Shown: positions 23,586 to 32,955, counted from the first letter of the stretch. The stretch is DNA of 64,000 bases from Blastococcus saxobsidens DD2 (GCF_000284015.1 NC_016943.1:2521541-2585540), one strand, 5' to 3'. Notes: generated by a model not told the origin, from the letters alone. Program-made: numbers and translations.

Positions 23586-24481
23586 AAGCGGCATGAGGCG
23601 GGATTCGCGCCGGCCACCCGCAGCGCCCCGGAAACGCACTCGCTGCGCACTGGAAGCTGTGCCACCGGCTCCCCGTCGGCGTAGGCGGTGACGCCGGCGC
23701 AGGACAGGTCCACGCGGGCGGCGCGGTGCACCGTCACCGCCGGGTGCGCCACGTGGGTGCCGTCGGCCAGCCGCGGTTTGGTGCGGATCAGCTCGAGCCG
23801 GCTGGTGGCGCCCACGACCGTGACGTCGAACAGCCCGTCGGCCGGGTCGGCGGCCGGGCAGACCATCAAGCCGCCGCCGTACCAGGCGGTGTTGCCGACG
23901 GCGACCATCGTCGCCGGAAGTGTCCGAGCCACCCCGTCCAGCGTGAGCGTCACCTCGTAGGGGCGCAGCCGGGCCAGCTCGGCCAGGACGGCGACGTCGT
24001 ACCGACGTCGTCCCTTCGGCCAGCGCAGCCGGTTGGCCCGGTCGGTGACCGCGGAGTCGAATCCGCAGGCGAGGACCGTGGCCCACCACCGGCCGGCGGT
24101 GCGTCCGGCGTCGACGGTCCGGGCTCGGCCGGCCCGCAGGTCGGCGGCAGCGGCACGCGCAGCCGCCGTGGGATCGATCGGCACGCCCAGGGCGAACGCC
24201 AGGTCGTTGCCGGTGCCGGCCGGGATCAGCGCCAGCGGCGTCGCGGTGCCGGCCACCGCCTGCAGGCCGGCGTGCGCGACGCCGTCTCCCCCCACCGCCA
24301 CCACGGCAGCGGCGCCGTCGCGGATCGCCTCGGTGGCCTGCCGCTCGGCGTCGGGACGGGTGAGGGCCCCGAGGACCCGGGGGGTGAGCCCGGCGTCCCG
24401 CAGGACGTCCAGGGCCGAGGCGGCCACGGCGCGGGCCCGGCCGCGACCGGCGACCGGGCTGATGATGACGGTCACGTCCAC
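23570..24481 (-). CDS. Diacylglycerol/lipid kinase family protein
   Basis: A 303-residue DAGK-catalytic-domain protein. The nucleotide-binding motifs are VVAVGGDGVAHAGLQAVAG and LIPAGTGNDLAFALG. Such enzymes phosphorylate diacylglycerol or related lipids with ATP, recycling them to phosphatidate. The usual first Gly of GGDGT is kept, but the next residue is V instead of T (GGDGVAH). The final residues DQVT and the stop are encoded inside dispersed repeat copy A, so the C-terminus was probably altered by the repeat. It follows tatC by 20 bases and is likely to be in the same operon. Confidence 0.85.
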   Translation of the reverse strand: MDVTVIISPVAGRGRARAVAASALDVLRDAGLTPRVLGALTRPDAERQATEAIRDGAAAVVAVGGDGVAHAGLQAVAGTATPLALIPAGTGNDLAFALGVPIDPTAAARAAAADLRAGRARTVDAGRTAGRWWATVLACGFDSAVTDRANRLRWPKGRRRYDVAVLAELARLRPYEVTLTLDGVARTLPATMVAVGNTAWYGGGLMVCPAADPADGLFDVTVVGATSRLELIRTKPRLADGTHVAHPAVTVHRAARVDLSCAGVTAYADGEPVAQLPVRSECVSGALRVAGANPASCRFDQVT

Positions 24482-24501
24482 GGGGTCAGCCGTCGCCAGC
24501 C

Positions 24502-25416
24502 TCAGCCGCGCGGGGACGGCGAGGAGTCGACCGGCGCGTCGAGGGGCGAGGGGCGGGTGTCCAGCGGCGAGGCCTCGTCGTCACCGAGGTCGTGGAAGTG
24601 CGCCAGGGCGTCCCGCCGGGCGCGCCGCCGGTCGACGAACCGGGCCACCTGGATGGCCAACTCGAACAGCACGATCATCGGCCCGGCCATGACCAGCATG
24701 GTGAACGGGTCCTGGGTGGGCGTGACGAAGGCGGCGAAGACGATGGTGAGGAAGAAGATCCACCGGCGGCTCCTCCGCAGCACGTCGTAGCTCAGGACGC
24801 CGACCAGGTTGAGCGCGACGGCGATCAGCGGCACCTCGAAGCTGACCCCGAACGCGATCAGCAGGGAGATCGCGAAGCCGATGTAGTCCTGCGCGGTCAG
24901 CGCGATGACCGTGCCGCTGCCGGCCAGACCGAGCAGCAGTTCGAGGCCGGCGGACAGCGAGATGTAGGCCAGCGCCGCGCCCAGGCCGAACAGCGTCGAG
25001 GAGACCGCCACGAAGGCGATGCCGTAGCGCTTCTCGTTCTTCTTCAGCCCCGGGGTCACGAACGCCCACAGCTGGTAGAGCCAGAACGGGGAGGAGAGCA
25101 CCGCCCCGGCGAGGAACGCGACCTTGAGCCGGATGAAGACCCCGCCCAGGACGTTGGTGATGAGCAGCCCGCACTCGGACCGGTCGCCGTTGGTGAACCG
25201 GAGGTCCTCCGGCAGCCCGCAGTACGGGGCGCGGATGAACTCGCCGAGGCCGTGCTCGTACCACCAGAAACAGACCGCCGTGACCACCACCAGCGCGAGC
25301 AGGGCCTTGGCGATCCGGTTGCGCAGCTCGGTGAGGTGCGCGATCAGCGTCATCGCCGCCTCGGCGTCCCGGGGAGGGCGCCGTCGGCGGCGTGCCCCGC
25401 GGGTCGCCTCGCTCAC
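24502..25416 (-). CDS. tatC: Sec-independent translocase subunit TatC
   Basis: A 304-residue membrane protein with six predicted helices. The conserved first cytoplasmic motif is HLTELRNRI, and FVTPGLKKNEKRY and FGVSFEVPLI are further TatC signatures. It forms the receptor for twin-arginine signal peptides. There is a loop with a Cys-containing insert (APYCGLPEDLRF ... SECGLLITNV) after helix 1 that is usual in actinobacteria. The tail of about 45 residues is charged. tatA lies 20 bases upstream, so both are co-transcribed. Confidence 0.96.
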   Translation of the reverse strand: MSEATRGARRRRRPPRDAEAAMTLIAHLTELRNRIAKALLALVVVTAVCFWWYEHGLGEFIRAPYCGLPEDLRFTNGDRSECGLLITNVLGGVFIRLKVAFLAGAVLSSPFWLYQLWAFVTPGLKKNEKRYGIAFVAVSSTLFGLGAALAYISLSAGLELLLGLAGSGTVIALTAQDYIGFAISLLIAFGVSFEVPLIAVALNLVGVLSYDVLRRSRRWIFFLTIVFAAFVTPTQDPFTMLVMAGPMIVLFELAIQVARFVDRRRARRDALAHFHDLGDDEASPLDTRPSPLDAPVDSSPSPRG

Positions 25417-25435
25417 CGCTCGAACTCCCGGGAGA

Positions 25436-25762
25436 TCAGCGGGGGCCGTCGGTCGTGCGCGCCTGGTCGGCGCGGGCCCGCAGCTCCGCGGCCCGGACCT
25501 CGGCTGCCCGGGCCTCGTCCTGCAGGCGCGTGTTCAGCTCGTCCGACGGGGCGGACGCGGGGGCGACGATCTCGCCGCGGACCGGGGTGGTGGTGGCGGC
25601 GTCCCGGGTGCGGACGTCGTCCTCTTTCATGCCCTTCATCTCGCCCTTGAAGATGCGCAGCGACCGGCCCAGCGAGCGCGAGGCGTCGGGCAGCTTCTTG
25701 TAGCCGAAGAGCAGCAGGATGGCCAGGATGATCAGGCCGATCTCGAGCGGGCCGAGTCCCAT
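25436..25762 (-). CDS. tatA: Sec-independent translocase subunit TatA
   Basis: A 108-residue TatA/E protein: an N-terminal membrane helix (MGLGPLEIGLIILAILLLFG), the FGxxKLPD hinge (FGYKKLPDASRSLGRS) and an amphipathic helix, then an acidic/polar tail. Many copies line the translocation pore with TatC. The ribosome site TGGAGGACGCGCC precedes the ATG, so unlike many neighbours this gene has a leader. The order tatA-tatC is conserved with mycobacteria. Confidence 0.95.
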   Translation of the reverse strand: MGLGPLEIGLIILAILLLFGYKKLPDASRSLGRSLRIFKGEMKGMKEDDVRTRDAATTTPVRGEIVAPASAPSDELNTRLQDEARAAEVRAAELRARADQARTTDGPR

Positions 25763-25851
25763 GGCGCGTCCTCCAGAAGTCGGGTGGCTCCGGCGATGCT
25801 ACGCCGCGGAGCGTTCGCTCCCGGGCTGCACGCGGATGGTCCGGGCGGCGT

Positions 25852-26058
25852 TCAGCTGCCGGACGAGCGCCCGTCCCGCAGCTGGGTGGCCCGGTCCGAT
25901 GCCCGTTGCACCTGGGCGAGCACCGGCGCCACGTCGCGCTCGGCCGCCGCGACCTCGCGGTCCAGCCGGCCGAAAGCCCCCAGGACCCCGTACGCGACGA
26001 CGCCGAGGACGACCAGCGCCAGGACGACGACTCCGGCGAGCACGATCCAGAACACCAC
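25852..26058 (-). CDS. Small single-helix membrane protein
   Basis: A 68-residue protein: one N-terminal membrane helix (MVFWIVLAGVVVLALVVLGV) followed by about 40 residues of charged helix (DREVAAAERDVAPVLAQVQR). No family is known to me. GTG 26058 is preceded at exactly 6 bases by TAGGGT, which supports a leaderless transcript and makes it more than a chance frame. It lies between pafC and tatA on the same strand. Confidence 0.65.
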   Translation of the reverse strand: MVFWIVLAGVVVLALVVLGVVAYGVLGAFGRLDREVAAAERDVAPVLAQVQRASDRATQLRDGRSSGS

Positions 26059-26064
26059 GGCGGA

Positions 26065-26070
26065 ACCCTA
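26065..26070 (-). promoter_or_regulatory. -10 box TAGGGT for the small membrane protein gene
   Basis: Minus-strand TAGGGT ends 6 bases before GTG 26058; it overlaps the end of pafC. Confidence 0.5.
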
Positions 26071-27051
26071 GCCGTCCGCGCCCGGAGCGATGCCGTATCG
26101 GGCCAGCGCGGCCCGGGCCTCGGCAGCGACCTGGGTGCCGATCTCGGCCGGCTCGTCGACGACGGCGTTCCCGCCGAGCGTCGCGACCAGCCGACGGGCC
26201 CAGGCCAGGTCGGCGGTGCGCACGGTGACCGCCAGGCCGCCGGCGGGGTCATCGACCGGGGTGACGTCCTCCACCGGGTAGTAGTCGGCCACCCAGCGGG
26301 CGCTGCGGGCGAGGCGGAGCCGGACCTGGGGCGCGTCGGCGCCGGGCTGGTAGACCCCGTTGTCGACGTTGCGGCCGGTGGCCTGGGGCGGCGGCGCCGC
26401 GGGCTCGTCGAGCACGGCGGCGTCGTCCACCCGGTCCAGGCGGAACAGCCGGACCCCTTCCGCCCGGCGGCACCAGGCCTCCAGGTACCACCGGCCGTCG
26501 ACCAGCAGCAGCCGCATCGGGTCGACGGTCCGCTCGGTCCGCTCGTCCCGGGTGGGCACGTAGTAGTGCAGGTGGAGGGCGCGGCCGCCCTCCAGTGCGG
26601 TCCGGACGACGGCGAGCGTCTCCTCGCGGGCGTCGACGCTCACCGCCACGGGGGTGACCCGGTCGGCCGCCGCGCCGGCCGCCGCCGAGACCTTCGCCAG
26701 GGCCCGGCTGACCGCATCCCGCTCGGCGAGACCCGGCAGCTCGAGCAGGGTGCGCAGCGCCACCACGAGGGCGACCGCCTCGTCGGTGGTCAGCCGCAGC
26801 GGCCGGACCATGCCGGCGCTGAAGGTGACCCGCACCCGGTCGCCCTCGAAGGCGACGTCGATGAGGTCACCGGGGCCGTAGCCGGGGAGGCCGCACATCC
26901 ACAGCAGCTCCAGGTCGCTGCGGAGCTGGCGCTCGGTCACGCCGAAGTCGCGGGCCGCCTCGGCCACGGCCACCCCGCCCGCCCGGGCGGACAGGTACGG
27001 GACCAGGGCGAGCAGCCGGGTCATCCGGTCGGTGGTGCCCGAGGTCGTCAT
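26068..27051 (-). CDS. pafC: WYL-domain transcriptional regulator PafC
   Basis: A 327-residue protein: an N-terminal winged helix (MTRLLALVPYLSARAGGVAV ... LRSDLELLWMCGLPGY), a WYL domain (LHLHYYVPTRDERTERTVDP, GRWYLEAWCRRAEGVRLFRLDR) and a WYL C-terminal extension. PafB and PafC form a heterodimer that activates the main LexA-independent DNA-damage response in mycobacteria, probably sensing nucleic acid through WYL. Its ATG overlaps the pafB stop (ATGA), so the two are coupled. Confidence 0.93.
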   Translation of the reverse strand: MTTSGTTDRMTRLLALVPYLSARAGGVAVAEAARDFGVTERQLRSDLELLWMCGLPGYGPGDLIDVAFEGDRVRVTFSAGMVRPLRLTTDEAVALVVALRTLLELPGLAERDAVSRALAKVSAAAGAAADRVTPVAVSVDAREETLAVVRTALEGGRALHLHYYVPTRDERTERTVDPMRLLLVDGRWYLEAWCRRAEGVRLFRLDRVDDAAVLDEPAAPPPQATGRNVDNGVYQPGADAPQVRLRLARSARWVADYYPVEDVTPVDDPAGGLAVTVRTADLAWARRLVATLGGNAVVDEPAEIGTQVAAEARAALARYGIAPGADG

Positions 27052-28067
27052 CGCTGCTCCGCAGGGGAACCGGCCGGCTCCGGCGCGCTCTCTCGGGCTG
27101 CGCCCATCGCGGCCAGGCGGGTCAGCCGGGCGATCACGGCGTCGCGCATCCCGGTGGGCGCCTCGACCACCACGTCGGCCCCGTAGGCGGCCAGCTGGTC
27201 GGCCAGCGCCCAGGGCTCGGTGGTGCGCAGCTGCAACCGGTCCTCGCCGTCGTCGGCCGGGCCGAGCGAGGTGGCGTGCCGTCGGAGGCCCACGGCGGTG
27301 CCCGGCCGTGCCCGCACCACGACCAGCTGCTCCTCTCCCCCGGCCTGACCCGCCACGACCGCGGTGAGGTCCAGGTCGGCGGGGGGCTCGAACGCTCCGG
27401 CCGGCCCGACGGCCTTCGGGGTGCCGACGACGCGCCCGAGCCGGAACACCCGCGGGGCCTGCCGGTCCAGGTCGTGCCCCACCAGGTACCAGCGCCCGTG
27501 CCAGGCGACGACTCCCCACGGCTGCACGTCCCGGCGGACGGCGGTGTCCTCGTCGGGACGGCGGTAGTCGAACTGCAGCCGGCGGCGGTCGCGGGCCGCG
27601 GCGTAGCAGGGCTCGAACGCGGCCTCCCCCCGGTCCAGCCGCGGCTGGATCGGAAGCGTCCCGGAGGTGTCGACGTCGACGCCGGCGGCCCGGAGCTTCA
27701 CCAGCGCGCTCTGGGCGGCGCCGGCCAGCTGCGCGGACTCCCACAGACGCAGGGCCAGGGCCACCGCGGCCGCCTCCTCGCCGGTCAGGTGGATCTCTGG
27801 CAGCTCGTAGTCGGCGCGCGCGATGCGGTAGCCGTCCTCGGTGTCGAAGACGCTGGTGCGGCCGGTCTCCAGCGGCACGCCCATCTCCCGCAGCTCGGCC
27901 TTGTCCCGCTCGAACATGCGCTTGAACGCCTCGTCGGCGCGGGCGGAGCCGTCGTCGGCCTCGTAACCGGGCACGGTGGCCCGGATGCGCGCGGCCGTGA
28001 CGAACTGCCGGGTGCTGAGCAGCGCGATGACCAGGTTGACCAGTCGTTCCGCCCGCTTGGCCGCCAT
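27048..28067 (-). CDS. pafB: WYL-domain transcriptional regulator PafB
   Basis: A 339-residue partner of PafC with the same layout: winged helix (AERLVNLVIALLSTRQFVTA, FERDKAELREMGVPLE), WYL domain (RRLQFDYRRPDED, GRWYLVGHDLDRQAPRVFRL) and C-terminal extension. The pair controls DNA-repair genes. Start ATG 28067 lies 7 bases after a TAGCCT box. In many actinobacteria pafBC follow pafA directly; here the DUF3866 gene on the other strand separates them. Confidence 0.93.
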   Translation of the reverse strand: MAAKRAERLVNLVIALLSTRQFVTAARIRATVPGYEADDGSARADEAFKRMFERDKAELREMGVPLETGRTSVFDTEDGYRIARADYELPEIHLTGEEAAAVALALRLWESAQLAGAAQSALVKLRAAGVDVDTSGTLPIQPRLDRGEAAFEPCYAAARDRRRLQFDYRRPDEDTAVRRDVQPWGVVAWHGRWYLVGHDLDRQAPRVFRLGRVVGTPKAVGPAGAFEPPADLDLTAVVAGQAGGEEQLVVVRARPGTAVGLRRHATSLGPADDGEDRLQLRTTEPWALADQLAAYGADVVVEAPTGMRDAVIARLTRLAAMGAARESAPEPAGSPAEQR

Positions 28068-28074
28068 GCCCCTC

Positions 28075-28080
28075 AGGCTA
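28075..28080 (-). promoter_or_regulatory. -10 box TAGCCT for pafB
   Basis: Minus-strand TAGCCT ends 7 bases before ATG 28067. Confidence 0.5.
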
Positions 28081-28131
28081 GTGCCGCGGCCGGCCCGCCG
28101 TCGTCGCCCGGCCACCTCCGGGCGCGCTCGC

Positions 28132-28137
28132 TAGCCT
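28132..28137 (+). promoter_or_regulatory. -10 box TAGCCT for the DUF3866 gene
   Basis: TAGCCT ends 6 bases before ATG 28144. It lies back to back with the pafB box, 51 bases apart. Confidence 0.55.
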
Positions 28138-28143
28138 GCCGGT

Positions 28144-29292
28144 ATGAGCAGCGCAGCCGGATCCGTGCCCACCTCGCGCATCCGGTGGCGCCGCGGGCGG
28201 GTCAGCGCCACCGGCCGGTCGTGGCGCGACGCCCTCGAGCTGACCGTCGAGGTGCCCGGCGACGGCGAGCTGCAGGCGCTCGCCTACCCGTCGCTGGTCG
28301 GCGTTCCCGAGGTCGGCGACGACGTGCTGCTCAACACGACGGCGCTGGCGCAGAACCTCGGCACCGGCGGCTACGCGCTGGTCGTCGCCGTCCCCGACCG
28401 GCTGCCGCCGGACCCCGAGATCCCCGGGCACCTGGTCAAGGCGCGGTACACGCCGCTGCAGGTGACCGTGCAGGGCGTCGACGAGCAGGACACCGAGCAC
28501 CACGCGGCGATCGCCGCCGCCGACGACCTGGCCGGCATGCCCGTCGTCGTGGCCGACCTCCACTCGGCGCTGCCGGCGGTGCTCATCGGCATGCTCGCCA
28601 CCGACCCGGACCTGCGGGTGGCCTACGTGATGACCGACGGCGGCGCGCTGCCCGCGGCGTTCTCCCGCGCGGTGGGTGCGCTGAAGAACTCGCTGGCCGG
28701 GGTGGTCACCGTCGGGCAGGCGTTCGGCGGCGACCTCGAGGCGGTCACCCTGCACACCGGGCTGCTGGCGGCCAAGCACGTGTTGAACGCCGACCTGGCG
28801 ATCGTCACGCAGGGGCCCGGCAACCTGGGCACCGGGACGCCGTGGGGCTTCTCCGGCGTCGCGGCGGGCGAGGCGTGCAACGCCGTGAGCGTGCTCGGCG
28901 GCCTGCCCGTGGGCGCGCTGCGCATCTCCGACGCCGATCCGCGCCCCCGGCACCGTGGCGTCTCGCACCACTCGCTGACCGCGTTCGGCCGGGTGGCGCT
29001 GGGCGGGGTCTCGCTGGTCGCCCCGCGCGGCCTCTCCTCGGAGCTGGGTGGCCAGGTGGACGAGGACCTGGCGGGCCAGCCGGAGCGCAACGTCGTCGTC
29101 TGGGTGGACACCGACGGGCTGGACACCGCCCTGGGGCTGTCGCCCGTGCCGCTGCGCACGATGGGCCGCGGCTACCCCGAGGAGCGAGCGTACTTCCTGG
29201 CCGCGGCGGCGGCGGGCCGCTACGCAGCTCTGCAAGTCCCACTGCCGGAGGATGCCGAGAAGGAACCGGCGGCGCTAGGGACGAGTGACTGA
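28144..29292 (+). CDS. DUF3866 family protein
   Basis: A 382-residue protein that matches DUF3866 over its length. It begins IRWRRGRVSATGRSWRDALE, an OB-like part, and has a larger domain with VVVADLHSALPAVLIGMLA, TQGPGNLGTGTPWGFSGV and RHRGVSHHSLTAFGRV. The Asn/Gly/His-rich motifs look enzymatic, but no function is known. It is common beside pafB/pafC in actinobacteria. The start is fixed by the TAGCCT box. The repeat-type terminator at 29344-29412 separates it from the converging pafA. Confidence 0.85.
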   Translation: MSSAAGSVPTSRIRWRRGRVSATGRSWRDALELTVEVPGDGELQALAYPSLVGVPEVGDDVLLNTTALAQNLGTGGYALVVAVPDRLPPDPEIPGHLVKARYTPLQVTVQGVDEQDTEHHAAIAAADDLAGMPVVVADLHSALPAVLIGMLATDPDLRVAYVMTDGGALPAAFSRAVGALKNSLAGVVTVGQAFGGDLEAVTLHTGLLAAKHVLNADLAIVTQGPGNLGTGTPWGFSGVAAGEACNAVSVLGGLPVGALRISDADPRPRHRGVSHHSLTAFGRVALGGVSLVAPRGLSSELGGQVDEDLAGQPERNVVVWVDTDGLDTALGLSPVPLRTMGRGYPEERAYFLAAAAAGRYAALQVPLPEDAEKEPAALGTSD

Positions 29293-29343
29293 CACAACCA
29301 CGGTGATCGTGCCGAGTGGGCCCCGGAGGGGTCCGCGCAGGCA

Positions 29344-29412
29344 CGACGCAGCGGCTCGACGGCCGTCGGGGACGGCAGTTGGCCGCGGTGCGGTCCGGAG
29401 GACCGCGATGTC
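29344..29412 (-). repeat. Terminator-associated repeat, copy 1
   Basis: Read on the minus strand it starts 5 bases after the pafA stop: GACATCGCGGTCCTCCGGAC, continuing to GAGCCGCTGCGTCG. It holds the stem GCGGTCC-TCC-GGACCGC and a competing outer stem near CCGCGGT/ACCGCG. The first 40 bases match the copy at 51794-51861 in 37 positions and the last 14 exactly. It lies between the converging DUF3866 and pafA genes. Confidence 0.8.
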
Positions 29413-29417
29413 ATAGC

Positions 29418-30776
29418 TCACATCGAGGCGATGAGCTTCTCCACGCGCTCGTCGACGGACTTGAACGGGTCCTTGCACAGCACGGTGCGCTGGGCCTGGT
29501 CGTTGAGCTTCAGGTGCACCCAGTCGACGGTGAAGTCGCGGCGCTTCTCCTGGGCCTTGCGGATGAACTCCCCGCGCAGGCGGGCCCGGGTGGTCTGCGG
29601 CGGCACGTTCTTCGCCTCGAACACCTGGGGCTCGTGGGCGACCCGCTCGACCTGGCCGGCCCGCTCGAGCAGGTAGTACAGCCCGCGGGTGCGGCTGATG
29701 TCGTGGTACGCCAGGTCCATCTGAGCGATCCGCGGGGAGCTCAGCGGCAGCTCGCGCTTGGCGCGGTACCGCTCGAGCAGGCTGTACTTGATGGCCCAGT
29801 CGATCTCGCGGTCGATGAGGCTCAGGTCCTCGCTGTCGACCGCCTTGAGCACCCGGCCCCACAGCTCGAGCATCTGCCGGTGCACCGGCGTGCAGCCCTC
29901 GCGGTCGACGAACTCCATCGCGCGGCTGTGGTACTCGGACTGGATCTCCAGCGCCGACATCTCGCGGCCGCTGGACAGCCGGACCTTGCGGCGGCCGGTG
30001 ATGTCGTGGCTGATCTCGCGGATGGCCCGGATCGGGTTCTCCAGCGTCATGTCCCTGATCGGGACGCCGGACTCGATCATCCGCAGCACCAGGTCGGTCA
30101 TGGTGACCTTGAGCAGCGTCGTCGTCTCGCTCATGTTGGAGTCGCCGACGATGACGTGCAGCCGCCGGTAGCGCTCGGCGTCGGCATGCGGCTCGTCGCG
30201 GGTGTTGATGATCGGCCGGGACCGGGTGGTGGCGCTGGAGACGCCCTCCCAGATGTGCTCGGCGCGCTGGCTGACGCAGTAGATGGCGCCGCGCGGCGTC
30301 TGCAGCACCTTGCCGGCGCCCACCACGATCTGCCGGCTGACCAGGAACGGGATGAGCACGTCGGCCAGCCGGGCGAACTCGCCGTGCCGGCCCACGAGGT
30401 AGTTCTCGTGGCAGCCGTAGCTGTTGCCGGCCGAGTCGGTGTTGTTCTTGAACAGGTAGATGTCGCCGGTGACGCCCTCTTCGGCCAGCCGCTGCTCGGC
30501 GTCGACCAGCAGGCCCTCGAGGATGCGCTCGCCGGCCTTGTCGTGGACGACCAGTTCGGCCAGGTCGTCGCACTCGGCGGTGGCGTACTCCGGGTGGCTG
30601 CCCACGTCGAGGTAGAGCCGGGAGCCGTTGCGCAGGAAGACGTTGGAGCTGCGCCCCCACGACACCACCCGCCGGAACAGGTACCGGGCGACCTCGTCCG
30701 GCGACAGCCGGCGCTGACCCTTGAAGGTGCACGTGACGCCGTACTCGGTCTCGATCCCGAAGATCCGTCGGTCCAC
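29418..30776 (-). CDS. pafA: Pup-protein ligase
   Basis: A 452-residue carboxylate-amine ligase-fold enzyme. FGIETEYGV carries the Mg/ATP glutamates, Asp57 in [16 protein letters not shown] is the catalytic base, and [20 protein letters not shown] (with [20 protein letters not shown] further on) are invariant Pup-ligase motifs. It activates the C-terminal glutamate of Pup with ATP and joins it to lysines of target proteins. The length is normal. The GTG start sits 6 bases after a TAGTCT box, so it has its own leaderless promoter separate from prcBA. Confidence 0.97.
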   Translation of the reverse strand: MDRRIFGIETEYGVTCTFKGQRRLSPDEVARYLFRRVVSWGRSSNVFLRNGSRLYLDVGSHPEYATAECDDLAELVVHDKAGERILEGLLVDAEQRLAEEGVTGDIYLFKNNTDSAGNSYGCHENYLVGRHGEFARLADVLIPFLVSRQIVVGAGKVLQTPRGAIYCVSQRAEHIWEGVSSATTRSRPIINTRDEPHADAERYRRLHVIVGDSNMSETTTLLKVTMTDLVLRMIESGVPIRDMTLENPIRAIREISHDITGRRKVRLSSGREMSALEIQSEYHSRAMEFVDREGCTPVHRQMLELWGRVLKAVDSEDLSLIDREIDWAIKYSLLERYRAKRELPLSSPRIAQMDLAYHDISRTRGLYYLLERAGQVERVAHEPQVFEAKNVPPQTTRARLRGEFIRKAQEKRRDFTVDWVHLKLNDQAQRTVLCKDPFKSVDERVEKLIASM

Positions 30777-30782
30777 GCTCCG

Positions 30783-30788
30783 AGACTA
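30783..30788 (-). promoter_or_regulatory. -10 box TAGTCT for pafA
   Basis: Minus-strand TAGTCT ends 6 bases before GTG 30776. Confidence 0.6.
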
Positions 30789-30842
30789 GGCGCCGGGAGC
30801 GACAGTGGCCCGGCACCGGACCGCGGACCGGCCCGGATCCCG

Positions 30843-31190
30843 CTACCGCTGGGCGTCGAGCCGCTGCAGCAGGTCGTCGAAGGCCTGCTCGATCTGGTCG
30901 TGCCCGTTCTGGGACGCCCGCTGCTTGCCGTGGATGAGCGCGGCCCGGTTCACCGTCGAGAAGTCGCCGTACGGGAAGTGGTAGCGCTTCTTGGTCTCCT
31001 CGTTCGCCTCCGGGTCGACGCCGAGGTGCCAGGCGGCGTAGTCGTCCCAGCCGTGCTTCTCGATCTCGGTGTTGCCGTCGTCGGCCGAGGGTGCGGCGTC
31101 GGACCACTCCGTCCGGTCGTCGTAGGCGCCGTTGCCGATCAGCGTCCGGGCATGGGCGACGGCGTCGTCGTTGACCTCGTAGTCCGGCAT
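30843..31190 (-). CDS. Small conserved actinobacterial protein, function unknown
   Basis: A 115-residue soluble acidic protein: MPDYEVNDDAVAHARTLIGN, then HGWDDYAAWHLGVDPEANEE, KKRYHFPYGDFSTVNRAALI and a C-terminal helix ending LLQRLDAQR. I recall close relatives in other actinobacteria with the same WDEYAAWHLG and YGDFxxVHRxxLI blocks, but none has a known role. It lies 28 bases downstream of prcA and 66 bases before the pafA start, all on one strand, so it may be read with the proteasome genes. No membrane segment or metal site is seen. Confidence 0.75.
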   Translation of the reverse strand: MPDYEVNDDAVAHARTLIGNGAYDDRTEWSDAAPSADDGNTEIEKHGWDDYAAWHLGVDPEANEETKKRYHFPYGDFSTVNRAALIHGKQRASQNGHDQIEQAFDDLLQRLDAQR

Positions 31191-31218
31191 GCCGGCTCCC
31201 CTACCCCACGAGCGCGGA

Positions 31219-32094
31219 TCAGTCCCCCGTGTCGTCCCCGGTCTGCGGATGCGCCTCGCCGGTGTGGGCGGCACCGCCGGCCGTGTCCGGGGCCGCCGGG
31301 TCGCCGAGACCCGCGGGCGTCCCCGGCGCGGGGTGGCTCGGGGGATGCGTGTGCGCCGGTGCCGGCGCCGGGCCGGTCTCGCCGTCGCCCAGGAGGGTGT
31401 GCAGGGCCGCGCCGACGATCCGGCGGAAGGCGCGCTTGGGCCGCCGCCGGTCGAGGACGGCGACCTCGAGCTGCTGGGCCCCCAGCCGGCTGGGGCCGCC
31501 GTTGCCCGCCCCGGCGGTGGCGGGGCTGACGGCCGACAGCGCGTCGACCCCGACCTTCAGCGCGTCGGCCAGGCCCATGCCGGCGTGGAAGTGGTCGCGC
31601 AGGTGCGAGGTGACGGAGTCGGCCTGGCCGCCCATGACGACGAAGTCGGGCTCGTCGACGACGGAGCCGTCGAAGGTCAGCCGGTAGAGCTGGTCCTGCT
31701 CCGGGGTCTCCCCCACCTCCGCGACGCAGAGCTCGACCTCGTAGGGCTTCATCTGCTCGGTGAAGATCGCGCCGAGTGTCTGCGCGTAGGCGTTCGCGAT
31801 GACCCGGCCGGTGACGTCGCGACGGTTGTAGGAGTAGCCGCGGACGTCGGCCAGCCGCACCCCGGCCACGCGCAGGCTCTCGAACTCGCTGTAGCGGCCG
31901 ACGGCGGCGAAGCCGATCCGGTCGTAGATCTCACCGATCTTGTGCAGCGTGGAGCTGGGGTTCTCGGCGATGAGCAGGACGCCGTCGGCGTAGGTGAGGA
32001 CGGCGACGCTGCGGCCGCGGGAGATGCCCTTGCGGGCGTACTCCGAGCGGTCCCGCATGACCTGCTCGGCGGAGGCGTAGTAGGGCATGGTCAT
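31219..32094 (-). CDS. prcA: Proteasome alpha subunit
   Basis: A 291-residue Ntn-fold protein. The gating N-terminus [20 protein letters not shown] is typical, and the alpha-type core ([40 protein letters not shown]) is intact. Seven copies form each outer ring of the 20S core and bind the Arc ATPase. The last ~50 residues are a Pro/His/Ala-rich tail, longer than in mycobacteria and likely disordered. It starts 3 bases after prcB ends. Confidence 0.97.
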   Translation of the reverse strand: MTMPYYASAEQVMRDRSEYARKGISRGRSVAVLTYADGVLLIAENPSSTLHKIGEIYDRIGFAAVGRYSEFESLRVAGVRLADVRGYSYNRRDVTGRVIANAYAQTLGAIFTEQMKPYEVELCVAEVGETPEQDQLYRLTFDGSVVDEPDFVVMGGQADSVTSHLRDHFHAGMGLADALKVGVDALSAVSPATAGAGNGGPSRLGAQQLEVAVLDRRRPKRAFRRIVGAALHTLLGDGETGPAPAPAHTHPPSHPAPGTPAGLGDPAAPDTAGGAAHTGEAHPQTGDDTGD

Positions 32095-32097
32095 GGC

Positions 32098-32955
32098 TCA
32101 GGCCTCCCGCTGGGTGTTCTGGCGGTCGGCGGCCGCGCGCTCGGTGACGATCTGGTCGGCGACCGCGGCCACCTCGGCGTCGGTGAGGCGGACGGCGCCC
32201 TCGGCGTCGACGCGGTAGACGATCGGGTACAGCCGGCGCACCGGGTCGGGACCACCCGTGGCGGAGTCGTCGTCGGCGGCGTCGTAGAGCGCTTCGACGA
32301 CGGTGCGGGTGGCCTCGTCGGCGGGGAGTCCGTACCGCCAGGTCTTCTTCAGCGAGTTTTTCGCGAACAGCGATCCGGAGCCGACGGCGGCGTAGCCGCG
32401 CTCCTCGTAGTTCCCGCCGGTGACGTCGTAGCTGAAGATCCGCCCCGGGGCGGTGCCGGGCACGGCGTCGAGGTCGAAGCCGGCGAACAGCGGGACCACG
32501 GCGAGACCCTGCAGGGCCGCGCCGAGGTTGCCGCGGATCATCTGGGCCAGCCGGTTGGCCTTGCCGTCCAGGGACATGGTGAGCCCCTCGATCTTCTCGT
32601 AGTGCTCGAGCTCCACCTGGTAGAGCTTCACCATCTCGATGGCGATGCCGGCGGCCCCGGCGATGCCGATGACGCTGTAGGAGTCGGCCGGGTAGACCTT
32701 CTCGATGTCGCGGCTGGAGATCAGGTTGCCCATGGTGGCGCGGCGGTCGCCGCCCATGAGCACGCCGCCGTCGTAGGCGGCCGCGACGATCGTGGTGCCG
32801 TGCGGCGCGATGTCACCCACGGGCAGCTGCGGCGTCGGGCGCCGGCCGGGCAGCAGATCCGGCGCGGCCGAGGACAGGAAGTCGGTGAACGAGGAGCCCA
32901 CCCGGTCCAGGTAGGCGGGCGCGAACCCGCTCCGGCCGGCTGACGATTCGTTCAC
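32098..32955 (-). CDS. prcB: Proteasome beta subunit (catalytic)
   Basis: A 285-residue proprotein. Autocleavage should occur before Thr54 in [20 protein letters not shown]; the nucleophile threonine, the conserved Asp in GGDRRATMG and Lys in the core are present. The 53-residue propeptide ([20 protein letters not shown]) is normal for actinobacteria and guides assembly. GTG start with ribosome site GAGAGGTGG. It forms the inner rings with PrcA and degrades pupylated proteins. Confidence 0.97.
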   Translation of the reverse strand: MNESSAGRSGFAPAYLDRVGSSFTDFLSSAAPDLLPGRRPTPQLPVGDIAPHGTTIVAAAYDGGVLMGGDRRATMGNLISSRDIEKVYPADSYSVIGIAGAAGIAIEMVKLYQVELEHYEKIEGLTMSLDGKANRLAQMIRGNLGAALQGLAVVPLFAGFDLDAVPGTAPGRIFSYDVTGGNYEERGYAAVGSGSLFAKNSLKKTWRYGLPADEATRTVVEALYDAADDDSATGGPDPVRRLYPIVYRVDAEGAVRLTDAEVAAVADQIVTERAAADRQNTQREA

